Assembly: GCA_015501605.1 (NCBI GenBank)
Contig: JADNRZ010000038.1
Coordinates: 124,001 to 188,000, forward strand
Length of the DNA stretch: 64,000 nucleotides
Source of the DNA: Panaeolus papilionaceus
Lineage: Eukaryota > Basidiomycota > Agaricomycetes > Agaricales
Direction: 5' to 3'
Shown here: one piece after another, positions 48,251-60,598 of the stretch
How the letters are laid out: every line of letters begins with the position of its first letter
How positions within the stretch are numbered: position 1 is the first letter of the stretch
Position numbers and translations under genes: made by a program
Notes under the pieces: model-generated
The model's database searches: none
The model's input: only the letters and a program-made list of their open reading frames with translations
Told to the model about the DNA's origin: nothing

Positions 48251-49069
48251 GTTTTTTGTTTTGATTTTGTTGTAGGCTTTGGTATACCATGGACGTTTCA
48301 GATTACTGACGGACACGACCATTTTCTGGACAATTTATGGAGTCTAATCTGTAGCACACAAGCGGACTATTAGAACACTTCATCTGTATTAGTTATCATA
48401 GGACACTATTCACCCATGACATTGTAAATTTATCATAAATGAACAGTATATTGTATAATGTATACCTATAAATCCCTACAAATCAAGTGAATATCGAGAA
48501 TGAAGGTGTAATACCGCGATGACTGCCTCTTTTCCTCAAAAAGCTTGAATCCAGAATAACGTTGAATCCATGCGGACCCAACTCAGCATCACGACAAGAC
48601 CACTGAAGCGCAACCTTCAGCAATTCTTCTAACATCGCTCCGTTACTTTCGAAACCGGAAGAAAGACGGCTGGAAAGTGCAGTACGGTTACTGCGTCGAT
48701 GTTGAGGAGAAAAGGCGTTGAAGAGAATTTTTGGTTTTGAGGTGGTGGGTTGGTCATGTGATTATGTCGGCATCTACCGAATGAGGAGCTCAAGATGTGC
48801 CATTCAGCACCGTCCCCCCGACGCGTTGCATTTTCATTAGAGCTCATGTCCAGCGCTATCTCGGAGACACGAAATCTTTATAGCCACCTTGCAGCTTAGA
48901 TAGAATTTTTGACAAGTTTTTTTTGCCATTTTTCAATGACCGAACGGAAGCACTGCCCTCCGCCGACCACTTCCATCCATAACACCAGCTAAACTACAGA
49001 ACTATCATAGATAAACCCCCCAATAAAACATAATCCTAAACTCCTCTTTATCCATCCATCCCAGGGTAT
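48251..49069. other. Intergenic, no gene seen
   Basis: 3' flanks of two convergent genes. No supported frame. Confidence 0.5.
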
Positions 49070-49408
49070 TTAGAGATATCCAAGGAAGCCCCTTGATCTG
49101 TGGCTCCTCCTCCTCTTGTGTGCTGGCAAAACGAGCGTGGGTACAGCATAGGGTTGTTGCATCATCATCGGTTGCGCCATCATAGCCGGTTGTGCGTAGG
49201 CGACTTGTTGTTGCTGATAAACGACACCCGCAGAGTGGGGATATGTCCCGTAGCTGACGTGGCTCGATGGGTAGTAAGCTTGTCCTGGGAGGACAGCGCT
49301 CATCGGTGCTTGGTAGTAGGTCGCTGGGCGCGACATAGGGACGGCCGTCATGGGAGTGGCGGGCGCGATGACTGAGTGGACACTACCAGCTGATGCGGCG
49401 TAGTACAT
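49070..49408 (-). CDS. Small Pro/Tyr/Gln/Met-rich protein
   Basis: Single-exon frame of 112 residues with a proper ATG. Low-complexity composition: ATYYQAPMSAVLPGQAYYP, VVYQQQQVAYAQPAMMAQ and MMMQQPYAVPTL, followed by a basic end HKRRRSHRSRGFLGYL that could serve as a nuclear localisation or membrane/nucleic-acid binding tail. No signal peptide. Function unknown; it resembles prion-like or PYQ-rich small proteins of fungi in composition only. Confidence 0.6.
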   Translation of the reverse strand: MYYAASAGSVHSVIAPATPMTAVPMSRPATYYQAPMSAVLPGQAYYPSSHVSYGTYPHSAGVVYQQQQVAYAQPAMMAQPMMMQQPYAVPTLVLPAHKRRRSHRSRGFLGYL

Positions 49409-50337
49409 TATTGATAAGGTGGTAGGTTGTTAAAAAAAGGTTTGTTTTTGAAATCGATCGCAAAGTGATAAAAGTTGTCGAACGAGTGAATATGAACGTG
49501 GAAGTCGTATAAACGCGAGCGAGTGTTATGAACGATTGGACTCGTTATGCGAATGAGATCGTGACTGAAGGTTGAGAAAGTTTTGAAAATAAAAAAGCTG
49601 GGTGGGTTACGATGGAAGTGGTTCGAACAGGCCTGCCTGGTGGTGAACTGGGGAAACTCTCAAAGGGAAATTCAGGTTTATATAGGTTGTCTCCGTGTGA
49701 TGGAGGCTGTGTGTTTCGTTATCCTCATAACAACTGACAACAACATCGCCCTTCAAATTCCAGGGTGATTTGGACCTGCATCAAACTCGATGTAGGCTCG
49801 ACCGTGTTATTTATACTCTACATTCGATGAACTTTAATGGCCTCGGGTACTTGTGGGATTGATCCTGTTTGATCGTTTCTGACAGGATCTGACCGACAAT
49901 TTCGAATATCTGTTCAATTATATTTTATGGAGTGGTACTACAAATAGATCGAGTCACACATCTTACAACGCTTCATAAAGAGATAAAAGCTCGACCTACC
50001 CTGTGGAGATGAACGCACACCCCTTGGCCAGAGAGGCTGGAATCCCTTGCCCATAACAATTTCCGATAAATCGGGTGATTCTGACAGGATTCATGAGAGA
50101 AATATACAAATCACGTAGAACCCTCCTGTCTTTGCAATCAATATGCCACTCCCATTGCCCAAACCTCCAGATATCTGAGCGGCAAATGATACCGTGGGAA
50201 GCGGCAAGGTGAGTTGGTTGACATGAGAACGTGACAAATGATGTTTAGGGTTAGCTTATACGCGTGTCATGTCATTGTGTCGCGTCGAAATCTGTTGATT
50301 GCTCTAGTCTAGCTTTACAGCTTTGGCCACAACCACC
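49409..50337. promoter_or_regulatory. Divergent upstream region (small protein / Lsh remodeller)
   Basis: About 930 bases upstream of both flanking genes. No further gene is seen. Confidence 0.4.
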
Positions 50338-53300
50338 ATGTCCTCTTCCGCCTCCTCCCCCGCTCCTTCCGTAATAGATAACCTAACGACGACCAGCGGT
50401 CGTTCATCGCCTCATATCCTTGAAAGTACACCAGCATCGACACCGCCCAATTTGTCAGAGTACACCAGCTGTGCAACGAGCGACGCTGAGGACAATCACC
50501 CGGTAATTCTCCGTTGGTTTTTTTATTTGAAAAAAGGTTTCTGAATGATTTTATTCTAGTCCAAGGAAGACCATGAGACCGCTGCTAACGACGAGCAAGT
50601 ACAACCAGACCAAGTACGTTCGTTGTCAGTATTGTTTATGAAACAGCAGTACCAATAATTTTACAGGAAACGACGACTCGTCTATCACGACTACAGTTCC
50701 TTTTAAAACGCTCTGCTGTATACTCTAATGTTCTACGGGAGCGTATGGAGGAAGAGAAAACAAAGCAGGCCAAGCTAATGGCACAGGACCAGCAAGAGCA
50801 AACGGGTAAAAAAAGGCCCGCCAGAAATACCCAAGGCTCTCCGAACAAAAAGAAGAGAGGACTCCGAGGAGAAGCTGTTGGCGCAACTGAACCCGACGCT
50901 ACGTCTGACGATGCGGTTTTCGGACAGCCTAAGCTTATTACTGGAGCGAAGCTCAAACCATACCAACTGGAGGGCCTTCAATGGATGGTTTCTCTTGACA
51001 AAAATGGCATTTCTGGGATTCTAGGTGCGTTTGTGTGTCGTTTAGCTTGACGTGACGCTGACAGCGTCTCCAATTTATAGCGGACGAAATGGGTCTTGGA
51101 AAGGTCAGACACCCTTCAAACTGCCATTTGGCTGCTATCTGACAGGTTGATTTTTAGACCCTACAAACGATTGCTTTCAGCGCGTATCTGAGGGAGAACG
51201 ACAACAAGCGTCCATTCTTGATTGTCTGTCCCTTGAGTGTGCTTCACAATTGGGCGGATGAGTACGCCAAATTTGCTCCAACGGTTTGTTATTTTGCGAC
51301 GCATTGTTACACGTTTTCTAACTTCGTTGTAGATTTCCGTTGTCATTTACCATGGCACGCCAACGGAACGAGCTGAGCTTCGTAGAACTGTCATGGCTCC
51401 TCCTGGGAGCAAAAGACAGCCGATGCCTTCACAGCCTGCAAAGGGTAAAAAAAGCGTTGGTCGAAAAAGTAGTGGAAGAGGCCGACCACCGAAAGTTACT
51501 GTTGAAAACCCAATTATGGGGGAAGAAGCGACTGAAGAGTCGTTCCCCATTGTGTTGACGACGTATGACATGATCATCAAGGACCGTACCCACTTGGCCC
51601 GCTACGACTGGGGTTACATTGTTGTCGACGAGGGACATCGTCTGAAGAACATGGACTGCAAGTTGATGCAGGAAATCAAGAAGTTCACTAGTGCTGGACG
51701 AATGATTCTGACTGGAACACCGCTTCATGTATGTTATCCTCCAAATCCTTTTCGGTCAATTCGCTGATCCCTGCCTACAGAATAATCTCGCTGAGCTCTG
51801 GTCGCTTCTGAACTTCATCCTCCCCGATATCTTCGACGATATCGACTCGTTCCAGCAATGGTAAAATCATTTTCATTCGTCGTTTTCATTTATCTCATGG
51901 TTTTGCAGGTTCAACCTTCCCGAACTCCAATCTTCACTACCCACCGATCAATCACAGCAAATTATCTCGTCCCTCCACTCCATCCTCAAACCTTTCCTCC
52001 TGCGTCGTCTCAAAGCGGATGTTGAATTGAACATGCCCCCAAAGAAGGAATACGTCCTGTATGCTCCCCTCAGCCAACGTCAGCGCGAAACGTACGACGT
52101 TATCGTCAATCGCGGTTTGCGTGAATGGCTTATTGGAGGTGGAACTGCGTCTCAGGCAACACGAGATGCTGAGAAAGCCGAGGCATCCAAGGTTAAGGAA
52201 GAAGACGAGGAGGAGGACGAGGAAGATGATAAGCAAAAGCGTCGTCCATCTCGTCGGTGTGCTGCAGCCAAGAATTACGACCTTGATGGCGATGATGATG
52301 AATTCTTCGGTATGGTTGAACGTGGAGAAGTCGACCATCGCGGTAGGAAGGTTCAAAGGACGAGAGAAGAGGAGGACGAGGAACAGAGACGACACGCAGA
52401 AGAGGTTCAATATCGCAACAAGGGTAGGTTCTCATCCTTTAATCTTTGTTCATTTCGTTGACCCGATCTGTTACTCTCTCATAGTCAAGAAAGTCAACAA
52501 CATGAAGCTCCAGAACGTTGTGATGCAGCTGCGCAAAATCTGTTCTCATCCTTTCTTGTTCGACTGGCCTAATGATCCCAAGACTCGGGAACCAGTCCTT
52601 GGTGAAGAGCTGGTGAATGCATCTGGAAAGATGATGGTTTTGGACAGGCTGTTGCGAGAATTGTTCAAGCGTGGGCACAAGGTGCTTCTCTTCAGCCAGT
52701 TTACAACGATGCTTGATATTATCGAGGTCAGTGTTGTGTTCTGCGTCAATATTTTATTAGTTTAACACGTCTTGTTCATACAGGACTGGGCAGTCGATCA
52801 TATGGGCTGGTCCATTTGTCGCATTGATGGAAAATCTGGACCCTTTGAGCGTCGTGAGGAGATGCACAGATTCCAGAATGGTGGCAAGAATGGACCCTGT
52901 CTGTTCCTGCTCAGCACACGAGCTGGTGGTCTGGGTATCAACCTCGTCGCAGCAGATACCGTCATCTTCTATGACCAGGACTGGGTATGTTATATGTCCA
53001 CAGTTTGCTTTCTTTGACTCATAGCTTTTTTTGTCTCTGTAGAACCCCCAAATGGACGCCCAAGCTCAAGACCGAGCACATCGTATCGGCCAAACAAAAC
53101 CCGTCCTCATTTTCCGTCTTGTCAGCGCCCACACCATCGAAACCAAGATCATGCAACGCGCTACAGAGAAACGCAAACTCGAAGCACTCGTCATCGCCAA
53201 AGGCAAATTCAAAATGCCTGCAGGACCCATAACAGCCAAACGCGAGACAATCGCTGAGATGGCTGCATCGCTTTTGCGCCTGGAGGGAGAGAAGATCGAG

Positions 53301-53594
53301 GTCGTCCCGGATACCAAGGAGGGGAAGCAGGCCATTTTGAGCGATGCAGATTTGGATGCGTTGTTGGATAGGAGTAAGGAGGTGTTTGAAGAGCGTACGG
53401 AAGGATGGACGTCGACGAATGCGAATAAGGGATCTGCTATGCATGTTTCTGGGTCTGGCGCTGAGGCTGGGCCGGTTGATCATACGGCGATTGGTGGTGG
53501 TAAGAAGGCTGCGTTTGCGGTATTCAATGCGCCCACTGAGGAGGGCAATGATGCGTTGGCGAAGATGCTCAGTGAGGAGCAAGATGAGGACTGA
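50338..53594 (+). CDS. Lsh/HELLS/Irc5-type SNF2 chromatin remodeller
   Basis: Nuclear DNA-dependent ATPase; homologues (mammalian LSH, plant DDM1, yeast Irc5) act in DNA methylation, heterochromatin and cohesin loading. Motifs in order: [20 protein letters not shown] (Q region), [19 protein letters not shown] (Walker A), [28 protein letters not shown] (DEGH Walker B), [84 protein letters not shown] and [17 protein letters not shown]. An insert before motif II contains the AT-hook GRGRPPK. A long acidic/basic insert ([19 protein letters not shown]) separates the two helicase lobes. The ATG is at 50338; upstream in-frame codons lack ATG. About 900 residues, many short introns. Confidence 0.93.
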
Positions 53595-54457
53595 GGTTGT
53601 CCTCCCTTTTTGTCCTTCTGTGGTTTTTATTTCATCCTGGATGATTTTTGTTGGTATTTTTCATTGGAACCATTTGCATTCTCATTCCTGTCGCTCGCAT
53701 TTTCACTCGGCTTTTTCATTGTCACATATTTCCCCGTTTTCTTGCATTTGCCCCTGCTTTGAATATGGCTCTGTATACCCGGTATAAAGAATCAATTCCC
53801 AACCAAACAAAAGTCGAAATCATCATCGTTTATATACTGTACATAGATTATTCCTTATTTTTTGTCGATGGTATAGATGTTGTCTGCTCACTTCGTGTGT
53901 ACGTAGAGCTCATTGTCGTGCCCTACTATATAGCTAAATTATTTCCATGTACCATACAAAATTATTATAAAGTTTTTTTCCGACTCCATATGCGCCAGGG
54001 CGATGATTCTGACTGCCGAGCGTTGATAATTATTGGACGGTGCACCAACCCTGCATCACTTGGACCTGCCCTAATCATTTCCAGCGCGAGTTGCATCAGA
54101 GCCGAGTTCGAAAGTTGCTTTGAACCTTTTCATGCCGCTATTTGATAAATTTCGTCGCACTCCTGGGCTAACATCTCAATCTGTGGCACCTTGACTTGAT
54201 ATCCTACGAACACTGCCAGTATATAAAACCACTAGCTGCCGTTCGATTTGACTTCCCAGGACTATTTTAAAATATTCCATTTCAATAATCTTCTCGTGCA
54301 GTGCAGCCACTAACAATGAGGCAGTCACGATGCGATGTGTGAACTTCTTATGATAGACGCCAAACCGCTGATTCCTCCGCTACATACCCCAGTCTCTGCT
54401 TTCTTGTATCTGGCACTCAACACGCTCTTCACGCCAGCGAGAGTCGCACCTCTCAAG
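53595..54457. other. Intergenic with promoter of the first nucleotidyltransferase
   Basis: 3' UTR of the remodeller and upstream region of the next gene. A short uORF-like ATG at 54316 ends after eight codons. Confidence 0.45.
54220..54228 (+). promoter_or_regulatory. TATA box of nucleotidyltransferase copy 1
   Basis: TATATAAAA 107 bases before the ATG at 54335 and about 230 before the ATG at 54458. Confidence 0.5.
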
Positions 54458-55842
54458 ATGTTCCGCTCTCGATATGTGTACTCTTCGAGCTACGGCAACG
54501 GTGAAACGCTCAAAACCAATCTGATGGCGGGTCAACCAACGAGAAGCAAAAGTTGGACGGACTACACAGGCTTAGCTATACCACCTTGCAACGACTATTA
54601 CCTGCGTAAAGGGTCACAATCCCTAGTTCTACCTTGGCTTTATCAGTACAGTATTGTTAGCGAAGGCGACAAAAAGTTTTTGAAGAGGGAGAAGAAGGTT
54701 TCTAGTATCATGTCGTACGTTTGCATCCTTACCATTGCTAAGATTAAACCCAGATAATTTGCCTAATCAAACCTTCTGCTTTGTGGATTCATAGTTTGCA
54801 CGATGAAATTCTCGCTTTCATGAAATACATGAAACCCACCCAACGCGAACTAGAAATTCGTCAGGACCTCGTCAACCGCTTCACCAAACTTCTTGCATCA
54901 TTCAACATTGATGCATCCGCCCCAGAGCCTGTCGGCTCGTATGTCACTGGCCTCTTCCTTCCAACATCCGACATTGACATGGTCATCACCCCCCGCTTGT
55001 ATACCTCCCCAACAGACGTGTTGAGGCGCATTTACCACAAGCTTATCCTCATGCCTGCTCCTCAGTTCCACAAGGAGATCAGAGACGTTTTGCGAGCATC
55101 CGTCCCTCTCATCACAATCACAGACGCAAAAACAGGGATAGCCATAGATTTATCTACTCAGGTCAATCATAGCAAGGCTGCGACGAAAGCAGTGACTCAG
55201 TGGCTGGAGCGCGACGCTGGTAGGGGAGACGAGGCCATCATTCGGATGTTGGTTATGGTGGTGAAGACGTTCCTAACCATACGACGATGCGGTACAACAT
55301 ATACGGGTGGGATAAACTCCTACGTTCTCGTCTGGATGGTGGTGGCATGGGTGAAGCTCGAACTCCCCAAATTGCGGAGCAAGCCAAGAGGGACGAGCAG
55401 CTCGGATATTGACTCACTCAGCACTGCACTTTCGAACGTCCGATTGTACAACGAATTAACAACTGCCACTCAGCAGAGCAAAGCTTCCACTGATTATGGT
55501 ACCATCCTTATTGCCTTTTTCAAATTCTACGGACAAGAATTCGACTACACTGAACAACGAATCATTATTTCTCCGGAACCCAGATACGCCGCCAAGTATT
55601 CAATCTCTCAGCCATATTTACTCGACATTGTGGACCCTGCTGACGCAATAACCAACATGGGGGGAAAAGCGTACGCGATTAAGCACGTTGCTGAGTCGTT
55701 CAAAGAGGCGTCTGTGGGTTTGCAGTCATTTGAAAACCAGAGGATAACGGGTGGTACCGTTGGTGATCATGGCATTCTGGGAAAGGTTCTTGGAGGCGAC
55801 TTTCTTAGGTATTGGATGGATAGGTTGAAACTTGAACGCTGA
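54458..55842 (+). CDS. Trf4/PAPD5-like non-canonical nucleotidyltransferase (copy 1)
   Basis: Two exons (54458-54714, 54795-55842) give 434 residues. Exon 1 encodes an unknown N-terminal module (about residues 1-85) with WTDYTGLAIPPCNDYYL and VLPWLYQYSI, well matched in copy 2. Exon 2 is a complete Trf4-type core: LHDEILAFMKYMKPTQREL, GSYVTGLFLPTSDIDMVI (G-S and the two metal Asp), IAIDLSTQ (third Asp), AIIRMLVMVVKTFLTIRR, TYTGGINSYVLVW (nucleotide-binding helix region), ILIAFFKFYGQEFDY and PYLLDIVDPADAITNMGGKA. Trf4/5 proteins add short A-tails to aberrant nuclear RNAs in TRAMP, so RNA tailing is the likely reaction. The substrate is unknown. An in-frame ATG at 54335 would add 41 hydrophobic residues not matched in copy 2. 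Confidence 0.85.
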
Positions 55843-56241
55843 AATTGTTTTCATTTCCGCTAGTCTTTTCGTGGAGTGGAATGAAGATTCTAGGTTCTGC
55901 GTCAGGTTTCGACTTTGTTACCGTCAATGTCGAGTTGGAGCTGTGTTAATCAACATGATGTGCTCAACAACCACCCCTGTTCTGGCATGTGTATGGGTGC
56001 TCGGATATGGCGAAAGCAAGGCATGCATCCCAGAAACCCATCTTGACTCTTGGACACTTAAAATTACAGCCGCTTATGTCAGTGGCGGACGTTGTGTGCT
56101 TGTTCATGATCCCGGACTCTCGATGCTCTCCCAAAACGTACGTTTCAAACTGTCAGGCACCTATGAGATGGACAATCAGACTGTACGTAGGTAGGAAAGT
56201 CAATACAAGTCCAAAAGTCAAGAGAGAAAAAGAAACGGCAT

Positions 56242-56274
56242 ACCTCAGTCGATAAGGGAGAAAACGACTGAGGT
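56242..56274 (+). repeat. 10-bp inverted repeat
   Basis: ACCTCAGTCG and CGACTGAGGT form a perfect 10-bp stem with a 13-base loop. Confidence 0.8.
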
Positions 56275-56345
56275 GTAAATGAAAATAGTGAAGGTATAAA
56301 TACTGAGCTAAAAGAAGTCTGATCTAGATGATAGAAGGGTGATAA

Positions 56346-56398
56346 TGTTGAGGGTAGGTAAAAGTCTGGCATATTGGACTATTTACCTACCCTCAACA
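56346..56398 (+). repeat. 17-bp perfect inverted repeat
   Basis: TGTTGAGGGTAGGTAAA is followed 19 bases later by its exact reverse complement. It could fold as a strong hairpin or mark the arms of a tiny element. Confidence 0.85.
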
Positions 56399-57433
56399 GA
56401 TAAATGAGAAGACAACAAACAAAGGGGCGATACTATGAGGAAAGAGCACTTCTAGATAAAGAGACGAGGTATAGACTCTATAGAGAGGGAGACGAGGTAC
56501 AGAGGGTCTAACACAAACAGCGAAGAACTGCTCGATGGCCATACTAAGTAAATATCAGCAATTCAAATGCTCGGTGATGGAGATGCGTCGTTTGTAGGCC
56601 CATCTGCGTTGATGTATGCACTGCAAGTTACCCTAACCGCTGTAACGACGCCAACTCACATATCTTCTCTCAAAGCATCCCGGAGTTGGGAAAGCTTTCT
56701 CAACCCACTAGCCAACCGTCGGCATCCTATTAGGAGAACATTTTATCAGTTATTCCATTGAATCGGATTGCAGTGTACGAGGATGAATCCCACCAGTCGC
56801 CGGAATCGAAACCGGTTACACTGCCAGTGCCACCCCGGAGTGACCGCGTCAAGTACTATCTAAAACGTGAACATCCGGTAGGATAACCTGATGCACTACA
56901 TTCAGCCATTCACAGAGCACTGTGTGCCCCGTAATTGCGTGTTGCTAATGAAATGACATCCAAGTTGTTCAACAAACAAATAAATCGGAGATAGTCACTA
57001 CTATGGGATATCATGATGTGGGCAACTGCCTTCAAACACCACGCTTGGGTATTCTGTCGTACTGCCGTACTTACTTGAGACAGAAAACATAGAATCACAC
57101 ACCGGTTGAGCGGGAATTGTGTGCTGACTTACCTTGACTCATCCACATTCTCCCAAGCTTTGAATGCCGTTGCCCATATCGGGTTGTACTGTGGCTCAGG
57201 GCCGCATGTTTTGTTTTATATCACCTCCGCTCAGTTTTTATATACCAGGACCACTGAACTGCATTACTACAACTGAAGCGCCACACCTTCCCTCCACCTC
57301 ATATCAAACACAGACCGTTGGTCATATCTCTCATAATATGCGTACGTCCTTCGAAGGCTGAGTCGAGCCACATTGTTTTGCTCATGCATATTTTATAGAA
57401 CATATCGATCCCTCCTCCGAATGGGGCTGGAGT

Positions 57434-58146
57434 ATGGATCCCTACGTTGTTTCGAATCCTCACACACCGTTTGTTGTTCCGCAAGGTTATAACCAACTTG
57501 TACCTACCAATCCAGCCTATCCTCATAATGGGTATGGAACTGAGACATGGCCCGAAGGCATGGGTTCAACTCCTGTGATCCGCCAAGCGCCTGTTCAGTT
57601 CCCATCTCATTCCTCTCTAGGCTTCGGAATGAATTATGCGAAAATCAGGCAGGCAAAGAGACGGACACAAGCGCTTGACACTCGGTATGTCAATGCGGCG
57701 AAGGACATTACGAAGATCATGAGCGAGGCGTACGCCTCGCGATGTGACTTTCGTACAGTGGTCGCAAATGACGTCGGTATACATCGCGCAAAGTTAGACA
57801 ACTATATTGCTACTCTCGACCTCGACGTCAAAGCTTGGATCATTAATTGTCAAAGTTCGCCACTGTCACATAGACCAGAAAAAGCCAAAGACAAGAAGAA
57901 GAATGAGGACTACGATAGGCTATATTGTTGTCTGTGGTGCAACAGCACCTTTACGGTGAAGCACAACCTAGCCAGTGAGTAGGTCTTGTGTTCGTATTTC
58001 GAGTATGTGAATCTAATGGGGTGTTCGCATTGATGCTTACAGACCACATTCGATCTCATCTGGACCTTCACATCTCCTTCTGTAGTAGCTGTGACTTCTC
58101 TTCGGTCTGCGCCACACTCCCAACCCGTCACCGGTGCACGACATGA
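57434..58146 (+). CDS. C2H2 zinc-finger protein
   Basis: Two exons (57434-57974, 58043-58146) give 214 residues. The C-terminal part contains a C2H2 finger with exact C-x2-C-x12-H-x3-H spacing, CLWCNSTFTVKHNLANHIRSH, with the intron inside the finger. A second Cys/His cluster, CSSCDFSSVCATLPTRHRC, is degenerate. The N-terminus is Pro/Tyr/Gly-rich; the middle is basic and helical (YAKIRQAKRRTQAL). It is probably a DNA- or RNA-binding regulator. An upstream exon 57164-57341 joined to 57399 also stays in phase and would lengthen the protein to about 285 residues, so the start is open. It lies between the two nucleotidyltransferase copies. Confidence 0.7.
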
Positions 58147-58518
58147 CACCCATTAGCATAAGAAAGTAGCCAGACCGATTGGGAAGGTTCTTGATGGGCG
58201 CATTATTTTTATACATTACCTTCTAATCGAATGCTCTGCGTCTGGTTATTCTATTCAATCATTTCAATGCAGTAACGTTGAATTACAGTCGCTAGCGTTT
58301 TTTCAATTTATTTCGACCACGAAACTCCTCTTTACAGATTTGTGACCTTCGTATCTCTAACGTTGTATGTCTGTGCTTCTATAAATACGAGCCAATAGGA
58401 ACGCGACGATGGGTACGCAACATATTGATAAGCGCCCAAGAATGTTGACCAATGCACGTTCGTACCTTGCTCCCCTCCTCCTTTATCTGGGTCATCATAT
58501 TGCAATCGCTTCCATAGT
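58147..58518. other. Promoter region of nucleotidyltransferase copy 2
   Basis: Contains the TATA element listed separately; otherwise no gene. Confidence 0.5.
58380..58387 (+). promoter_or_regulatory. TATA box of nucleotidyltransferase copy 2
   Basis: TATAAATA about 130 bases upstream of the ATG at 58519. Confidence 0.45.
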
Positions 58519-59866
58519 ATGATGCAGTCCTACAGCCGGGGTGACATCCTTAAGGCCAACATAACCAGTGGCTCACCGACAAGAGTCTTCACCTGGCAGG
58601 ACTACGAAGGTTTACCCATCGAGCCATGCAATGAATATTACCTTCCGGACAATTCTGTATTACCGCTCGTTATACCCTGGCTCTATTATTATGACCTTGC
58701 ATCCGTGACGAACGACGGAATGGGAAACATTAGCCGACGGAGAAAGGTTGCTGATAATCTGTCGTGCGTACCGATGCATCGTTGGTCGTTCGTGTCTTCG
58801 CCCTGACATGTCCGAATATACTAGATTGCATGACGAGATTATCGCGTTCATGGAGTATATGACACCAAATAAGCGGGAACTCGAGGTACGAGAAGACCTC
58901 CTGGCTCGCTTCACCCAGCTCTTGGAGTCGTCCAAACTGCCTGTATCATCACCAGAGCCCTATGGGTCGTATGTAACAGGGCTCTTCGTGGCCACCTCAG
59001 ACATCGACATGTTTGTCACTCGGCGTCAACATGCCACTCAGAGGGATGCATTGGGTCAAATCCAGCGCTATCTCATGACTATGCCTCCACCACAGTTTCA
59101 CAAGAGAATAAGGGACGTTCTGATGGCATCAGTCCCTCTCTTGTCAATTGTGGACGACAAGACAGGACTCACTATCGATCTGACCGCAGAGCCATTCCAT
59201 AGTGAAGCCTCGACGCGGGTCGTCGTCGACTCGCTAAAACGTGACCCTCATTTAGGGCATGAGCCGATCATCAAGATGTTAGTTGTGGTCGTGAAGACGT
59301 TCCTCGCCATTCGTCGCTGCGGTACTACTTACACGGGTGGAATCAATTCCTACGTGGTGGTCTGGCTGGTGGTATCGTGGGTGAAGCTGGAGCTTCGTAA
59401 GCTCAGTCAAAAAACATCAAGCAGTACTGGGGAGTCACTTGCGACTGAACCGTCGAACGTTGGACCTGATCAGAAGGAAGCACATCAGGAGAACATGCGT
59501 CAATCTGATCCAAACTACGGGGAAATTCTCAAGGCATTTCTCAAGTTCTACGGCGAAGAATTTGAGTATGAAAAGACTAGAATTATTATCAGACCCCTTC
59601 AACGATATGGCAGGAAATCTCGAAACCAGAAGCAACCGTTTCTGCTTTCTCTCATAGACCCTGCTGATTCGAGCATTGATCTCGGGAACAAAGCTTATGG
59701 AATCAAACATGTTGTCGCATCCTTTAAAGAAGCATACCAGGAGTTGCAAAGGTTGGAGAGTGAGCGACTGGCTGGTACACCTGTTGGGGAGCAGGGTATC
59801 CTTGGGAAGGTTCTTGGAGGAGACTTTATGAAGGCGTTGCAGGAGAGGGTAAATCTCGCTAAATAG
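58519..59866 (+). CDS. Trf4/PAPD5-like non-canonical nucleotidyltransferase (copy 2)
   Basis: Two exons (58519-58763, 58825-59866) give 428 residues; the single intron is at the same position and phase as in copy 1. The exon-1 module reads FTWQDYEGLPIEPCNEYYL and LPLVIPWLYYYDL, matching copy 1. The core keeps GSYVTGLFVATSDIDMFV and LTIDLTAE (three metal Asp), IRRCGTTYTGGINSYVVVW, YGEILKAFLKFYGEEFEYE, PFLLSLIDPADSSIDLGNKA and the C-terminal GILGKVLGGDF shared with copy 1. Divergence from copy 1 is spread through the protein while catalytic residues are kept, so both copies appear functional. Likely role is RNA 3' tailing; which RNA is unknown. Confidence 0.85.
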
Positions 59867-60598
59867 GCGACTCTTTAGTGGCGGCCCGGTCAACACTTAC
59901 ATAGACTTCAATCTTTTAAAAGCACCCGGTAATCTTAGCGCATGTTCTGCGGGAGCTGGTTGGCACTTTACCTTGTGGTCAGCATCAGAATCAGGGGCAG
60001 ACGCGTCGCGACGCGGCTGTTTACCACTGCACGTGAAATCGGAATGTTGAACTCCGATTCAACTTCCGACCCAAGCCCACATTGAAGCTCGACGTTAACC
60101 CTCAATTTGACACACGACGTTTGCAAATACAAACCAACGAATTCTGAACTTCACTAGATAGCCGCACTTGGACACCAGGGATTATTTCATTGACCTGACA
60201 TCAGCTATTACTTCCTCAGAATGAATCTTACTTGCTGCTGGCTTTGAAAACTCCAATAAGCTGGATCCTCGTACTCGTCATCTGCTTTATTTCTGGATTC
60301 GATCTATAACTACCTCGCATGATCTAAACACCTGCTGGACTTTGGAAGCCCATCATGGAGAATACACTTCTGATTGCTTCTCTACATGTTGTACCAAAGA
60401 AGTTGTACTTGAAATATAGCGGCCCGGCCAGCACCAGAGCTGTCGGATGCGACCACTGACTTGTTCTCGTGAATAAAAGCAATACGGGTGCAATAATATT
60501 CTCTGTCACTTCAGCCATGAAAATTCCGGGGTGGTCTGGCAGATATATGCCTGGCTTAAAAGCTGGGGTTTGTAGGCTTTCAGAATGCAACTCGTTTC
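59867..60598. other. Upstream region of the pectin methylesterase
   Basis: About 730 bases without a supported gene; presumed promoter. Confidence 0.5.

Larger units (their letters stand above)
55843..57163. other. Intergenic region with inverted repeats
   Basis: No supported gene. The middle part (about 56200-56520) is purine-rich on the plus strand and holds two perfect inverted repeats. Around 56800-56850 a tRNA-like CCGGAATCGAAACCGG stretch occurs, but no tRNA folds from it. Confidence 0.5.

Noticed and set aside
56790..56860. tRNA-like sequence (CCGGAATCGAAACCGG, resembling an antisense T-arm)
   Set aside because: The box-B-like motif has an inserted base, a box A lies too close, and no acceptor or anticodon arms pair.
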